Below are positions 13,740 through 20,761 of a DNA stretch of 20,761 nucleotides, in pieces. Position numbers and translations under genes: made by a program. Source of the stretch: Spirochaetia bacterium (GTDB lineage: Bacteria; Spirochaetota; Spirochaetia; Treponematales; Treponemataceae); contig CAAGIR010000108.1 of the NCBI GenBank assembly GCA_900769975.1, forward strand, positions 1 through 20,761. The letters are read 5' to 3'. Each line of letters opens with the position of its first letter. Positions within the stretch are counted from its first letter, which is position 1. The notes beneath the pieces were generated by a model that saw nothing but the letters and a program-made list of their open reading frames with translations, searched no databases and was not told the origin of the DNA.

Positions 13740-14179
13740 ACGCCCTCCTTTGACTTGAGGGCTTTTATAATGTCAAATTTTGTAGTCCATTGAGTTGAAT
13801 TTAACACTGCCTGCATGCACTGTTTGTTATTCCTGTTAATTATAATCGGTCCCTGCAGATTTGCAGTTACTGCGCCACCGTCTTTGGGTATTGTTACGAT
13901 TGACATTACGATAACGTCTTTTGGCGATGTAATTCCTATTTTTAAAAGAGTTTTGTCGTCTACGTCAAGTTCATAATCACTGCAGATTAAAAACGGATCA
14001 ACAATTAAAAAAGCAAGGTTTGAATCTTCAAGTGACTGCATCCACATAAACGGTGAATATTCAGAATCAAAGATTGCATAATTGTGATAAAGTTCAAATC
14101 CGAATAATCCTTCAGGAAAATTCAATATATGATTTTCATCTACAGAAACAGTTGTTCCTATTTTAGTTTTGACATCCAT
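13733..14179 (-). CDS. fliW: FliW, flagellar assembly factor and CsrA antagonist
   Basis: A 148-residue FliW. Typical features are the N-terminal ILNFPEGLFGFELYHNYAIF, a central FLIVDPFLICSDYEL and the motif TANLQGPIIINRNNKQCMQA. FliW binds either flagellin or CsrA: when flagellin is scarce, FliW is free to bind CsrA and relieves repression of flagellin translation. The protein is cytoplasmic. An AGGAG ribosome binding site precedes the ATG. It lies 21 bases after flgL and overlaps csrA, so all three are one transcription unit. Confidence 0.95.
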   Translation of the reverse strand: MDVKTKIGTTVSVDENHILNFPEGLFGFELYHNYAIFDSEYSPFMWMQSLEDSNLAFLIVDPFLICSDYELDVDDKTLLKIGITSPKDVIVMSIVTIPKDGGAVTANLQGPIIINRNNKQCMQAVLNSTQWTTKFDIIKALKSKEGVC

Positions 14180-14200
14180 TTAACATCTCCTGCATATTAT

Positions 14201-15445
14201 TTAACGCATATAATTTAAAAGTGAACTTGAATAAAGTTTTCCTGCAACACTTAACGTTGCCTGATGAACATAGTCAAGCATTTTCATATCCGTAACTGCT
14301 TTGGTAAAATCAAGGTCGCCTTCTGTCGAAATCATCTGCGTAACATTTAAAGATGTATTTGAATTTCTTGTAATATTAAGCGATGCCCTTTCGTGCGAAC
14401 TTCCAAGTTCTGCAATGCGCGTTACAAGGTTGTTCATGCTCTGGTCAACAGTTCCAAGAACACGGCCGCCAATTGCTTCCTGATCGCCTGCAAGCATTGC
14501 ATCTCGTAATGCGATGACACTGTCAAACATTGAACCGCCGGAAACTTTTGCATTTACGGCAAGGTTATAAGGAGGTCTTTGCTCAGGACTTGAAATTACA
14601 CCCAAGTCAGTAAAAGTCGTGCCAGAAACATCTTCGAGCCAAAGCTGACGCGGGTCTGTCGTAACGAGGTTAAGACCGTTTGACACAGGGTCAATAGAAG
14701 CCTTTACAGCCGCTCCGCTATCGTTTATTTTTGCAATAAGTGAATAAACGTTATCTCCGCGGTTAATCTTAATTTCATGTCCGTCAACTGAGATTACGCT
14801 GTCCTGATTTGCCTGCCATCCGGAAGCATCGCGCTCAGTAAAGAGCTGCTGGTGTTCTGCCCAGAAAGTGCGGTTACCGGAATTGTTTACTTCCATGTAT
14901 TGATTTTCGTCAACTTCGATTTTATTTGATGCAACATTGCCGTTATATGTAACAGCCTGTATCAGAGGAACTGCACTTCCAGGAACATTGCCCATTTCAG
15001 TTTCAAAGGCAGTTGTCTTTGTATTTGTTCCTGCAAAAAGCGCGTTTCCGTCCTGATCTACGGCATTTGCATTTTGAATAAGCGCTTTTAAAAGTTCATC
15101 AACCTCGGAAGACATATTGACCATATCATCTTTTGTATAAGTTCCGTTTGCAGCAGTTACTGCAAGTTCACGGATTCTGTGCATAATCTGAAGAGAGTCA
15201 TTCATATATCCTTCTCGGATTGTAAATTTTTCTGTCAGTGTCTGCGCGTTAGTTTCAAAAGTGTCAATGCGGCCTTTGAATGACTGATAGCGTACCAGAT
15301 GTCCTGCTGCAATCGGATCGTCGCGCAACTGCTGGAGGCGTCGCTGTGAACCAAGCTGGTTGTTTGCGTGATTAAGTTTTGACTCATGAAGTCTGAGCCT
15401 GTACTGAACATCTGAATTATTTAATCCGGTGCTTATTCTTTTCAT
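14201..15445 (-). CDS. flgL: FlgL, hook-filament junction protein (HAP3)
   Basis: The 414-residue protein begins MKRISTGLNNSDVQYRLRLH and carries the flagellin-like N-terminal helices with LRDDPIAAGHLVRYQS. The conserved IREGYMNDSLQIMHRIRELA and TAANGTYTKDDMVNM stretches follow. The C-terminal helix pair contains SSHERASLNITRN and ends in an Arg. FlgL sits between FlgK and the first FlaB subunits. Exported without a signal peptide by the flagellar type III system. Length exceeds the enteric form because of a larger middle domain (about 150-330). It begins 18 bases after flgK stops, with GAGG ahead of the ATG. Confidence 0.94.
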   Translation of the reverse strand: MKRISTGLNNSDVQYRLRLHESKLNHANNQLGSQRRLQQLRDDPIAAGHLVRYQSFKGRIDTFETNAQTLTEKFTIREGYMNDSLQIMHRIRELAVTAANGTYTKDDMVNMSSEVDELLKALIQNANAVDQDGNALFAGTNTKTTAFETEMGNVPGSAVPLIQAVTYNGNVASNKIEVDENQYMEVNNSGNRTFWAEHQQLFTERDASGWQANQDSVISVDGHEIKINRGDNVYSLIAKINDSGAAVKASIDPVSNGLNLVTTDPRQLWLEDVSGTTFTDLGVISSPEQRPPYNLAVNAKVSGGSMFDSVIALRDAMLAGDQEAIGGRVLGTVDQSMNNLVTRIAELGSSHERASLNITRNSNTSLNVTQMISTEGDLDFTKAVTDMKMLDYVHQATLSVAGKLYSSSLLNYMR

Positions 15446-15463
15446 AATTTACCTCGTTTCAAA

Positions 15464-17359
15464 CTAGACTTTAAGCCTGTTGATTACAGTGTCAAGCATT
15501 GAATCAATTACAGTTACAAATTTTGCAGCTGCATTATAGCCATGCTGAAATTTCATAATGTCAGCAAGTTCTTCGTCAATATTTACGCCGCTTATGGAAT
15601 CACGCAGACTTCTTAAATCATCCATAACTGCATTCTGGCTCAAGAGATTTGTTTCTGCCTGTTCACCCATAAGACCTACGTGAGTAACAGAATCTGCAAA
15701 ATAATCATCAAAAGTCCTTTCGTGTCCTATCATTACCTTTGTATTTCTGATAGCAGCAATTTCTACAGCAGCCCTTCCATCGCCATTTAATGCCGTTCCT
15801 GAATGATCAGCAAATGCAGCTGCAACATTCATTACGTCATTAGTAATGCGTTCGTTAATCTGAACATAAGTACTGGGATTTTCTACAGGACTTACTGCAA
15901 ACTGAGCAGTCTTCGGCGCTTGCGTTCCGACACCGACAAGAGCATTTACTGCATCAGGCTGATTGTAGTCAAACGCGCCCTGCTCTCCCTGAGCTGCAAG
16001 GATTCCAGAATAGCCTGCAAGGAAATGACCTGAGTCTTCGACATGGCGGATAACAAAATCCGGATTATAAATGTCTTCTGCAGTCGTTGCCTTTAATACA
16101 AGGTTGCTGTTTCTGTCAAGATATGCTTTTACTTCACCGTTTGAATCGTTGATGCGGTTTATTACATCTTCAACTGTATCTGTCGGATAGTAGGCAACAT
16201 TTACATTTCCTGTCGGACCTGAAAGTGTCATAACACCTTCAATACCAACCTGCTCCTGAGGATTTAAGTTATTAGTTCCTGTCAAACGGAAAATGTAAGA
16301 CTTATCTTCAATTCCATCGCCGTTTGAATCATAATTGCCAACAGTATTTTCTACAAAAGGGCGCTGAATAAAAAAGTCAAGTCCTGTTACATTATTTGCA
16401 CCGACTGCGTTTCTGTGGACATCGTTTACTAAATCTGCAAAGTTCATTGTCATTGTATTCAATGACTGGATTTCATGACGGACATCGACATCGCGAAGTT
16501 CAATTAAGGCACCGAGAGAACCGCCTTTTACAACTGCGAGTTCTTTTGTATCCTGCCATATAACCTGCGAATAGCCGTAATTGTCAAGGACAGGCGCTAC
16601 TTCAAAATTTCTTGCAACATTTCCCTGAACTAAAACTTTGCCCTCGATATGAACCATAAACTCATCAGGATCACGCTGGTCAGTCGTAATATTTGCAATC
16701 TTTGAAAGTTTTTCAACAACAGCATCGCGTCTGTCAAGCAAGTCATTAGGATTGTCTCCCATTGCACGGCTGCGAACGATTTCAGTATTTAATTTTGCAA
16801 TCTGGTTTGCATAATCATTAAGCTGCTTTACATTTGTTTCTATATCTGAGTTTAAAAGATTTCCAATACCTGTCAAAGCAGCATCCCGGTTACGGATTGA
16901 GTTTATAAGTGACTGGCCGCGCATTACGACAGCCTGACGGTTTGCAGTACTTTCAGGATTGAGCGAAAGTTCCTGCCAGCTTTCCCAAAATTTATCCATT
17001 GTCGTACGTACAGAAACTTCGTCAGGTTCATTGTAAACCTGTTCTATCATCGTATAATAGTGACTGCGCGTATCCCAATAAGATTCCTGATTGCTTTGAG
17101 CAACGATACGCTGGTCGAGCATTTCATCTCTTACGCGATTGATGCTTTCTACAGTTGAACCTTGTCCGATTTGTCCCGGAGTTTCGGCTCTTGACAAATC
17201 AGGTCTGTAAAGCGGATCAAAAGTCTTTACTTCTACTCTCTGACGGGAATAACCTTCTGTATCTGCATTTGAAATATTATGACCGCTCGTATGAATTGCC
17301 TGTGAATGAGTCATAAGACTTCTTTTTCCAAGTTCAATTGCTGCAAAACTACTTGACAT
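15464..17359 (-). CDS. flgK: FlgK, hook-filament junction protein (HAP1)
   Basis: A 631-residue FlgK. The rod/hook family N-terminus is clear: FAAIELGKRSLMTHSQAIHT, then NISNADTEGYSRQRVE. The C-terminus ELADIMKFQHGYNAAAKFVT followed by VIDSMLDTVINRL is the matching D0 helix. FlgK-specific blocks include FWESWQELSLNPES and MRGQSLINSIRNRD. It connects hook to FlgL. An acidic insert DSNGDGIED at about residue 343-351 reads like a calcium-binding loop. GAGG lies seven bases before the ATG. The gene follows flgN-like by 36 bases and precedes flgL. Confidence 0.95.
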   Translation of the reverse strand: MSSSFAAIELGKRSLMTHSQAIHTSGHNISNADTEGYSRQRVEVKTFDPLYRPDLSRAETPGQIGQGSTVESINRVRDEMLDQRIVAQSNQESYWDTRSHYYTMIEQVYNEPDEVSVRTTMDKFWESWQELSLNPESTANRQAVVMRGQSLINSIRNRDAALTGIGNLLNSDIETNVKQLNDYANQIAKLNTEIVRSRAMGDNPNDLLDRRDAVVEKLSKIANITTDQRDPDEFMVHIEGKVLVQGNVARNFEVAPVLDNYGYSQVIWQDTKELAVVKGGSLGALIELRDVDVRHEIQSLNTMTMNFADLVNDVHRNAVGANNVTGLDFFIQRPFVENTVGNYDSNGDGIEDKSYIFRLTGTNNLNPQEQVGIEGVMTLSGPTGNVNVAYYPTDTVEDVINRINDSNGEVKAYLDRNSNLVLKATTAEDIYNPDFVIRHVEDSGHFLAGYSGILAAQGEQGAFDYNQPDAVNALVGVGTQAPKTAQFAVSPVENPSTYVQINERITNDVMNVAAAFADHSGTALNGDGRAAVEIAAIRNTKVMIGHERTFDDYFADSVTHVGLMGEQAETNLLSQNAVMDDLRSLRDSISGVNIDEELADIMKFQHGYNAAAKFVTVIDSMLDTVINRLKV

Positions 17360-17395
17360 ATTTTTACCTCGTAAACCTTCAATTCAATTTAAAAA

Positions 17396-17821
17396 TTAAA
17401 ATACTTTGTTAAGAACCACACTCTGCGGTAAAGGCTTAACAAGAGAACCGTTTTTGGAATACAAAACATTTTTTCGCTGGGGAACAACGTTTTCGATTAT
17501 ATTCTGAACAAAACCGCGGGAAATTTTTACATAATCATTAAGTGCATTATTTACGATTTTTGACTTTAACAGTTTTGACTGAATCTGTTTCATTAAAAGA
17601 TGTTCTTCTTCTGAAAAATTCGTAATGCCCAGAGCTTCACGTTCGCTGTCTAAAGAAATGAAATCTGTTGCATATTCCTGCATTTTTGAAATACTTCTCT
17701 CAAGACAAATCCAGTCACGCTGCGTTACGGCTTCGCGGATGCAATTCTGCGATTCAATAATGCTGTCCATAAGAGAATCTTCTTTTATCAAAATCTCTGT
17801 TAATGAATATCTTTTTTCCAT
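17396..17821 (-). CDS. flgN: FlgN-like export chaperone for FlgK/FlgL (probable)
   Basis: The 141-residue protein is small and helical, with no signal peptide. The pattern of long amphipathic helices (ESQNCIREAVTQRDWICLER, SISKMQEYATDFISLDSERE, MKQIQSKLLKSKIVNNALND) and a flexible basic C-terminus fits FlgN. Sequence signals for this family are weak, so the call rests on helix content, size and position directly before flgK and flgL. FlgN binds FlgK and FlgL in the cytoplasm and delivers them to the export gate. It is the first gene behind a FliA-type promoter (17864-17890). An unrelated helical flagellar protein cannot be ruled out. Confidence 0.75.
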   Translation of the reverse strand: MEKRYSLTEILIKEDSLMDSIIESQNCIREAVTQRDWICLERSISKMQEYATDFISLDSEREALGITNFSEEEHLLMKQIQSKLLKSKIVNNALNDYVKISRGFVQNIIENVVPQRKNVLYSKNGSLVKPLPQSVVLNKVF

Positions 17822-17863
17822 AATGCGCCCCTTATAAAAATTGACTACAGTATTCCGTATAAA

Positions 17864-17890
17864 TTTTCGGAATTTGAAAAAAAGACTTTA
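17864..17890 (-). promoter_or_regulatory. Sigma-28 (FliA) promoter of the flgN-flgK-flgL-fliW-csrA operon
   Basis: On the minus strand TAAAGTCT (17890-17883), an 11-base spacer and TCCGAAAA (17871-17864) match the FliA consensus TAAAGTTT-N11-GCCGATAA in 13 of 16 positions at the exact spacing. The predicted start near 17858 leaves a leader of about 37 bases. This would place csrA and fliW in the same regulon as the first flaB. Confidence 0.65.
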
Positions 17891-17925
17891 GATATATTTA
17901 GATATAAAATGAAGAAAAAAGATTA

Positions 17926-18339
17926 TCAGGAATTTTTAAATACTACAAAACGCTGCAAAAAATAATTAATTGCGGTGTACAGACACATTCCGCAGAGCAT
18001 TGCAATATTGTCTTTTATTTTTTCCGGCTGGGAAGTAAAAATCTGATACACAGCCTGTCTTGCAAGCACATACGCAACAAAATAGCAGAAAATAATAGTA
18101 CCAGCAAACAAAAGGACTTGTTTAAATGACTGTGACTTGTCTTTAAAAGTAAAATACTTGTTAAGAAAAAAACTTAAAATTCCGCCAACTATATAATTGC
18201 ACGCAGAAGCAATCCAGTACGAGCAATGCGCCAGATTATACAGGATGAACATAACAAGCGCACCGATTATTGTATTTGCCACTCCCACCATCATAAACTT
18301 TAATAATTTTCTGTCAAACAAGAGTTTTAACTTTTGCAT
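17926..18339 (-). CDS. GtrA-like membrane protein
   Basis: The 137-residue protein fits the GtrA family: LLKFMMVGVANTIIGALVMF, then ASACNYIVGGILSFFLNKYF and the hallmark TFKDKSQSFKQ. Four transmembrane segments are evident. GtrA-type proteins are small inner-membrane proteins thought to help move lipid-linked sugars for cell-surface glycosylation. The usual partner, a GtrB-like glycosyltransferase, is not in view. The ATG lacks a Shine-Dalgarno sequence; minus-strand TATAAT and TATTAT lie only a few bases upstream, so the transcript may be leaderless. It is divergent in function from the flagellar operon it follows; flagellin glycosylation is a possible but unproven link. Confidence 0.82.
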   Translation of the reverse strand: MQKLKLLFDRKLLKFMMVGVANTIIGALVMFILYNLAHCSYWIASACNYIVGGILSFFLNKYFTFKDKSQSFKQVLLFAGTIIFCYFVAYVLARQAVYQIFTSQPEKIKDNIAMLCGMCLYTAINYFLQRFVVFKNS

Positions 18340-18431
18340 TTCATTATACTATAATAAAGCAAAATAATTTTCAAACAGTTTTCTTTGGGATTTTTTTCGT
18401 TATATTGACAGCAGTCTTTTTATATAAAAAA

Positions 18432-19078
18432 CTACCAGGTTAAATTATCAGAAGCAACCGGTTGAATTCTGAACCAATATGGAAATAGATTTTTGTCTTC
18501 AAAATAACATACAATAGACATTTGAGCAAAATAACTATCCCCTATTGAAAATTTATTACCTGGCAAACAAACCTCATAAGTCCTATTAGATAATTCCTCA
18601 ACATTATCAAATGGATATTCACAACCAAAAACATAAACAGTATTTAAATCCCAGTCATTAGTTCCTTTTGCTATTTCAACATACAACGATTTACTTTCAA
18701 TATTATTATTATCTTGAATTATCTGAGGAGAATTTTCAGAACTTGGACGAAATTTTACATTTACAGTATTATCTGTATGTGATGCAATACATTTATATTG
18801 ATTAAATGCAGAAGGATCTAGTAATTCACCAAATCCCCCACTTGCTTTACAAGAAAAATTTTCTGTTATAACAGTTCGATTTTCTTTGGTACCATCTGTT
18901 TGGGCATAATAACAGAAAGAATACTCTTTTCCATCTTCTGTAAGAGGGAAATATACAGTTATTGGATATTGTCCAGTATAATCAAGGAAACATTCAATAT
19001 TTTTAGAATCTTCATTTATCTGCAATATTCTTATATCTGTATAACCTTCTAATTCATAGACGGTAATTTTAACACCAT
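18432..19078 (-). pseudogene. Frameshifted or 5'-disrupted gene of unknown function
   Basis: The intact open frame starts only at a TTG (19025) and gives 197 residues, but the same frame extends back to about 19095 and reads protein-like: QGKYGVKITVYELEGYTDI. An ATG at 19078 with AAGGA four bases ahead of it opens another frame that stops after nine codons. Adding one base to the four-base A-run at 19067-19070 would join that ATG to the long frame (MVLKITVYELEG). Alternatively, a TAG just before 19095 is a nonsense change. No signal peptide is visible. The body has many Tyr, Asn and Cys residues and a C-terminal PYWFRIQPVASDNLTW. I do not recognise it. It is likely a decayed surface-protein remnant near an insertion sequence. 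Confidence 0.6.
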
Positions 19079-19127
19079 ACTTTCCTTGAGTCTATGTCAA
19101 AGAACTTGATAATGTATGGATATTATA

Positions 19128-19571
19128 TTAATGACCAAAATATTCTTTTGGATCGATTTCACCTACAAATTTTACAGTTCCTATTGCATTATTGTCCCGA
19201 GAGAATCCTTTATATTTTTCCCACTCTTCATCGGACATTGTACATCCCCACGGCTTTACTAGCTTATTTTGTTCTTCTTCTGGCAAATATTTTGATAATT
19301 CAAATAATACTGGTTCTATATATGCCATCATTCGTTTTTCATTTTCTGCTGGATATGGCATTGAAAATGAAGGAGCATTTTTTGATTCATCATTCCAATG
19401 AGAAAAAATTTCCATATTGGATAAATTTCTATCTTTTATTTCTAAGGATATTGCTAAATAAGAATCATTTGAATTTATCATAAAAAAAGTTCTTGGATTT
19501 TCAAAATCAAATGTGGTCATTTTTCGTATTGTATTTATTAACCAAAAAATCCATTCTTTTTTTACAAACAT
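19128..19571 (-). CDS. Orphan protein at the insertion-sequence edge, possibly truncated
   Basis: Starting at the ATG at 19571 gives 147 residues (MFVKKEWIFWLINTIRKMTT to the C-terminal VKFVGEIDPKEYFGH). The frame extends to a TTG at 19601 and then meets a TGA near 19620, but codons before 19578 appear to lie inside the end of the IS256-type element. The insertion either replaced the true N-terminus or landed a few bases before the ATG. No Shine-Dalgarno sequence, signal peptide or membrane helix is evident beyond a weak N-terminal hydrophobic stretch. Motifs such as FFMINSNDSYLAISLEIKD and EEEQNKLVKPWGCTMSDEEW match no family I know. Expression would depend on the insertion sequence or a new promoter. 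Confidence 0.55.
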   Translation of the reverse strand: MFVKKEWIFWLINTIRKMTTFDFENPRTFFMINSNDSYLAISLEIKDRNLSNMEIFSHWNDESKNAPSFSMPYPAENEKRMMAYIEPVLFELSKYLPEEEQNKLVKPWGCTMSDEEWEKYKGFSRDNNAIGTVKFVGEIDPKEYFGH

Positions 19572-19577
19572 TTCAGT

Positions 19578-20761
19578 GATAGCGTCAAGATTTGTTCGCA
19601 ATTTCTCTGAAAAAAGTCATTCAAATCAGGCTGCTTTCTGCTCCTTCTCCAAGTCAATTTTCTGCTCGCGAAGAGTTTCTGCGCTGATGTAACTTGCACC
19701 TGTCAGATGGTCTTCGCTGTATTCAATCAGGCTGGCAGTCATCAGCCTCAGGTAAGATTCTGTGCTCGGGAAGATTCCTACCGCACGGCTGCGTCTTCTG
19801 ACCTCCTTGTTCAGTCGTTCTAGCGTGTTGGTGCTGGAAATTTTTCTGGAATCGATTTTTGAAAATCCGTAAAACTGAATCGAATCCTCAAAGCCTTCTT
19901 CCAGACATTCAACCGCCTTTTCGTATTTGTCTGCATACTTTTCGATAAAGGCGTCTTTCAATTTGATTGCATCCTCTCTTGTTTCTGCCTGCCATATTTT
20001 CTTAAGCTCGGCTCCGAAGCTTTCCTTCTGCTTTTTTGGGACGGTGGCCATAATGTTCCTCATGAAGTGAACCTTGCATCTCTGCCATACAGAACCGGTC
20101 CAGCACTTTCTGATTGCCGCCTGAAGCCCGGGGTGGGCATCAGAAACACAGAGCCAGACTTTTTCAAGCCCGCGTGCCTTGAGCTTGTTGAAGAACTCCG
20201 TATACGTCGCCTCAGATTCGTTTTCCATGGCTTCTATGGCGATTATGGTGGGCTTTCCGTCCATGTTTATGGCTTTTACAATCATTACAGCCATGCTCTT
20301 TACATGCTTTCCGACGCGAATCTTCTCGTAAACCGCGTCAATCCAGATGACCGGCATCTCTTTTTCAAGCTTCTGTTCGTGGAACTCCTTGACCATTTCA
20401 TCAAGGCTCTTGTTCATCTGGCTTACTTCACCTGGTGTGATACTTTCAATCCCCAGGCTTTCCGCCAGGTGCTTGATTTTTCTTGTCGAGACTCCGTTCG
20501 TGTACGCCTCGACGACCATGCTGATTAAAGCCTCCTCGCTTCTCTGCCTGTCCTGCATGAAAAACGGAACGTAGCCGTTGTTGCGGAACTTCGGAACCTG
20601 CAGATTCATTGTCCCAAGCCGTGTGTCAAAACGACGGGGTCTGTAGCCGCTCCTGTAATCTGTTCTTTCGCTGTTGTGCTCTCCTTTTTCACTTCCTGTT
20701 ATTTTGTTGGCCTCCATCTCCATTAGCATGTTCATCATCATAAAAAGCATCTGGTAGAGCG
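19578..20761 (-). mobile_element. IS256-family insertion sequence (one end inside the window)
   Basis: The element contains the transposase gene 19626-20761 and continues off the window. Its left edge is predicted at 19578, where GATAGCGTCAAGATTTG begins; the GATA-GTCAA pattern resembles IS256-family terminal repeats. The opposite repeat is outside the window, so neither the repeat nor a target-site duplication can be confirmed. The adjacent bases 19569-19577 (CATTTCAGT) would be one copy of such a duplication. Confidence 0.65.
19626..20761 (-). CDS. IS256-family transposase (5' end beyond window)
   Basis: The reading frame has no stop up to the window edge, so the N-terminus is missing: the ATG at 20750 lies in the middle of LYQMLFMMMNMLMEMEANKI. 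The DDE triad of the IS256/mutator family is visible: Asp in VIWIDAVYEKIRVG, Asp in LCVSDAHPGLQAAI and Glu in SSTNTLERLNKEVRRRSR. The RDYR-type N-terminal motif (DYRSGYRPRRFDTRLG) and the QRCKVHFMRNIM block are also present. The coding frame is intact over the visible 378 codons, so the enzyme may be active. Base composition is clearly more GC-rich than the surrounding genes, consistent with recent arrival. Confidence 0.93.
   Translation of the reverse strand, partial: LYQMLFMMMNMLMEMEANKITGSEKGEHNSERTDYRSGYRPRRFDTRLGTMNLQVPKFRNNGYVPFFMQDRQRSEEALISMVVEAYTNGVSTRKIKHLAESLGIESITPGEVSQMNKSLDEMVKEFHEQKLEKEMPVIWIDAVYEKIRVGKHVKSMAVMIVKAINMDGKPTIIAIEAMENESEATYTEFFNKLKARGLEKVWLCVSDAHPGLQAAIRKCWTGSVWQRCKVHFMRNIMATVPKKQKESFGAELKKIWQAETREDAIKLKDAFIEKYADKYEKAVECLEEGFEDSIQFYGFSKIDSRKISSTNTLERLNKEVRRRSRAVGIFPSTESYLRLMTASLIEYSEDHLTGASYISAETLREQKIDLEKEQKAA

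Noticed and set aside
17909..17962. Short plus-strand frame starting MKKKDYQEF
   Set aside because: Only 17 codons and overlapping the end of the GtrA-like gene; no sign of conservation.
20067..20528. 153-residue plus-strand frame opposite the transposase
   Set aside because: Antisense shadow of a well-recognised IS256 transposase.
1..20761. CRISPR array, tRNA or rRNA genes
   Set aside because: No regularly spaced direct repeats, cloverleaf or rRNA motifs were seen on either strand.

Overview
The window looks like chromosomal DNA of a spirochaete, most likely a Treponema. It is AT-rich and carries two adjacent FlaB-type core flagellins, an FlgK-FlgL-FliW-CsrA operon, RpoN-type and FliA-type promoters, and several signal-peptide proteins of a kind typical of treponemes. 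Species cannot be named from the sequence alone.

Layout. Positions 1-1050 hold the first codons of an exported protein (minus strand), a Mpi/Hin-type serine recombinase (minus strand) and unusual inverted repeats around both. Positions 1052-5408 hold two secreted proteins of unknown function, an NrnA-like DHH phosphoesterase, a divergent sigma-factor-like protein behind a near-perfect sigma-54 promoter, and RdgB. Positions 5428-11988 form the plus-strand flagellar filament block: flaB, flaB, flaG, fliD, a protein whose N-terminus looks like a beta-grasp fold, and a membrane-anchored PilZ protein. Positions 12043-13531 carry a small orphan gene followed by tsaE and tsaB (tRNA t6A synthesis) behind a sigma-70 promoter. 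Facing them on the minus strand, 17821 down to 13509, is flgN-like, flgK, flgL, fliW, csrA behind a FliA-type promoter. Positions 17926-20761 hold a GtrA-like membrane protein, two decayed or orphan genes and the 3' part of an IS256-family insertion sequence that runs off the window.

How it fits together. FlaB subunits, the FliD cap, FlaG and the FlgK/FlgL junction proteins build and finish the periplasmic filament. FliW and CsrA form the known partner switch in which FliW binds flagellin or CsrA, and CsrA represses flagellin translation. The first flaB leader has the features expected of a CsrA target: a 10-bp hairpin with an AGGA tetraloop just upstream of a GGAGGA ribosome binding site, plus a third GGA site further up. 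The second flaB has a perfect ACANGGANG motif over its ribosome binding site. Regulator and target therefore lie in one window.

The most interesting items are the CsrA-type flaB leader, the sigma-54 promoter in front of a sigma-like orphan, the beta-grasp protein between fliD and the PilZ gene, the five-half-site ATAGTT array beside the recombinase, and the hairpin that would bury the ribosome binding site of the partial exported-protein gene.
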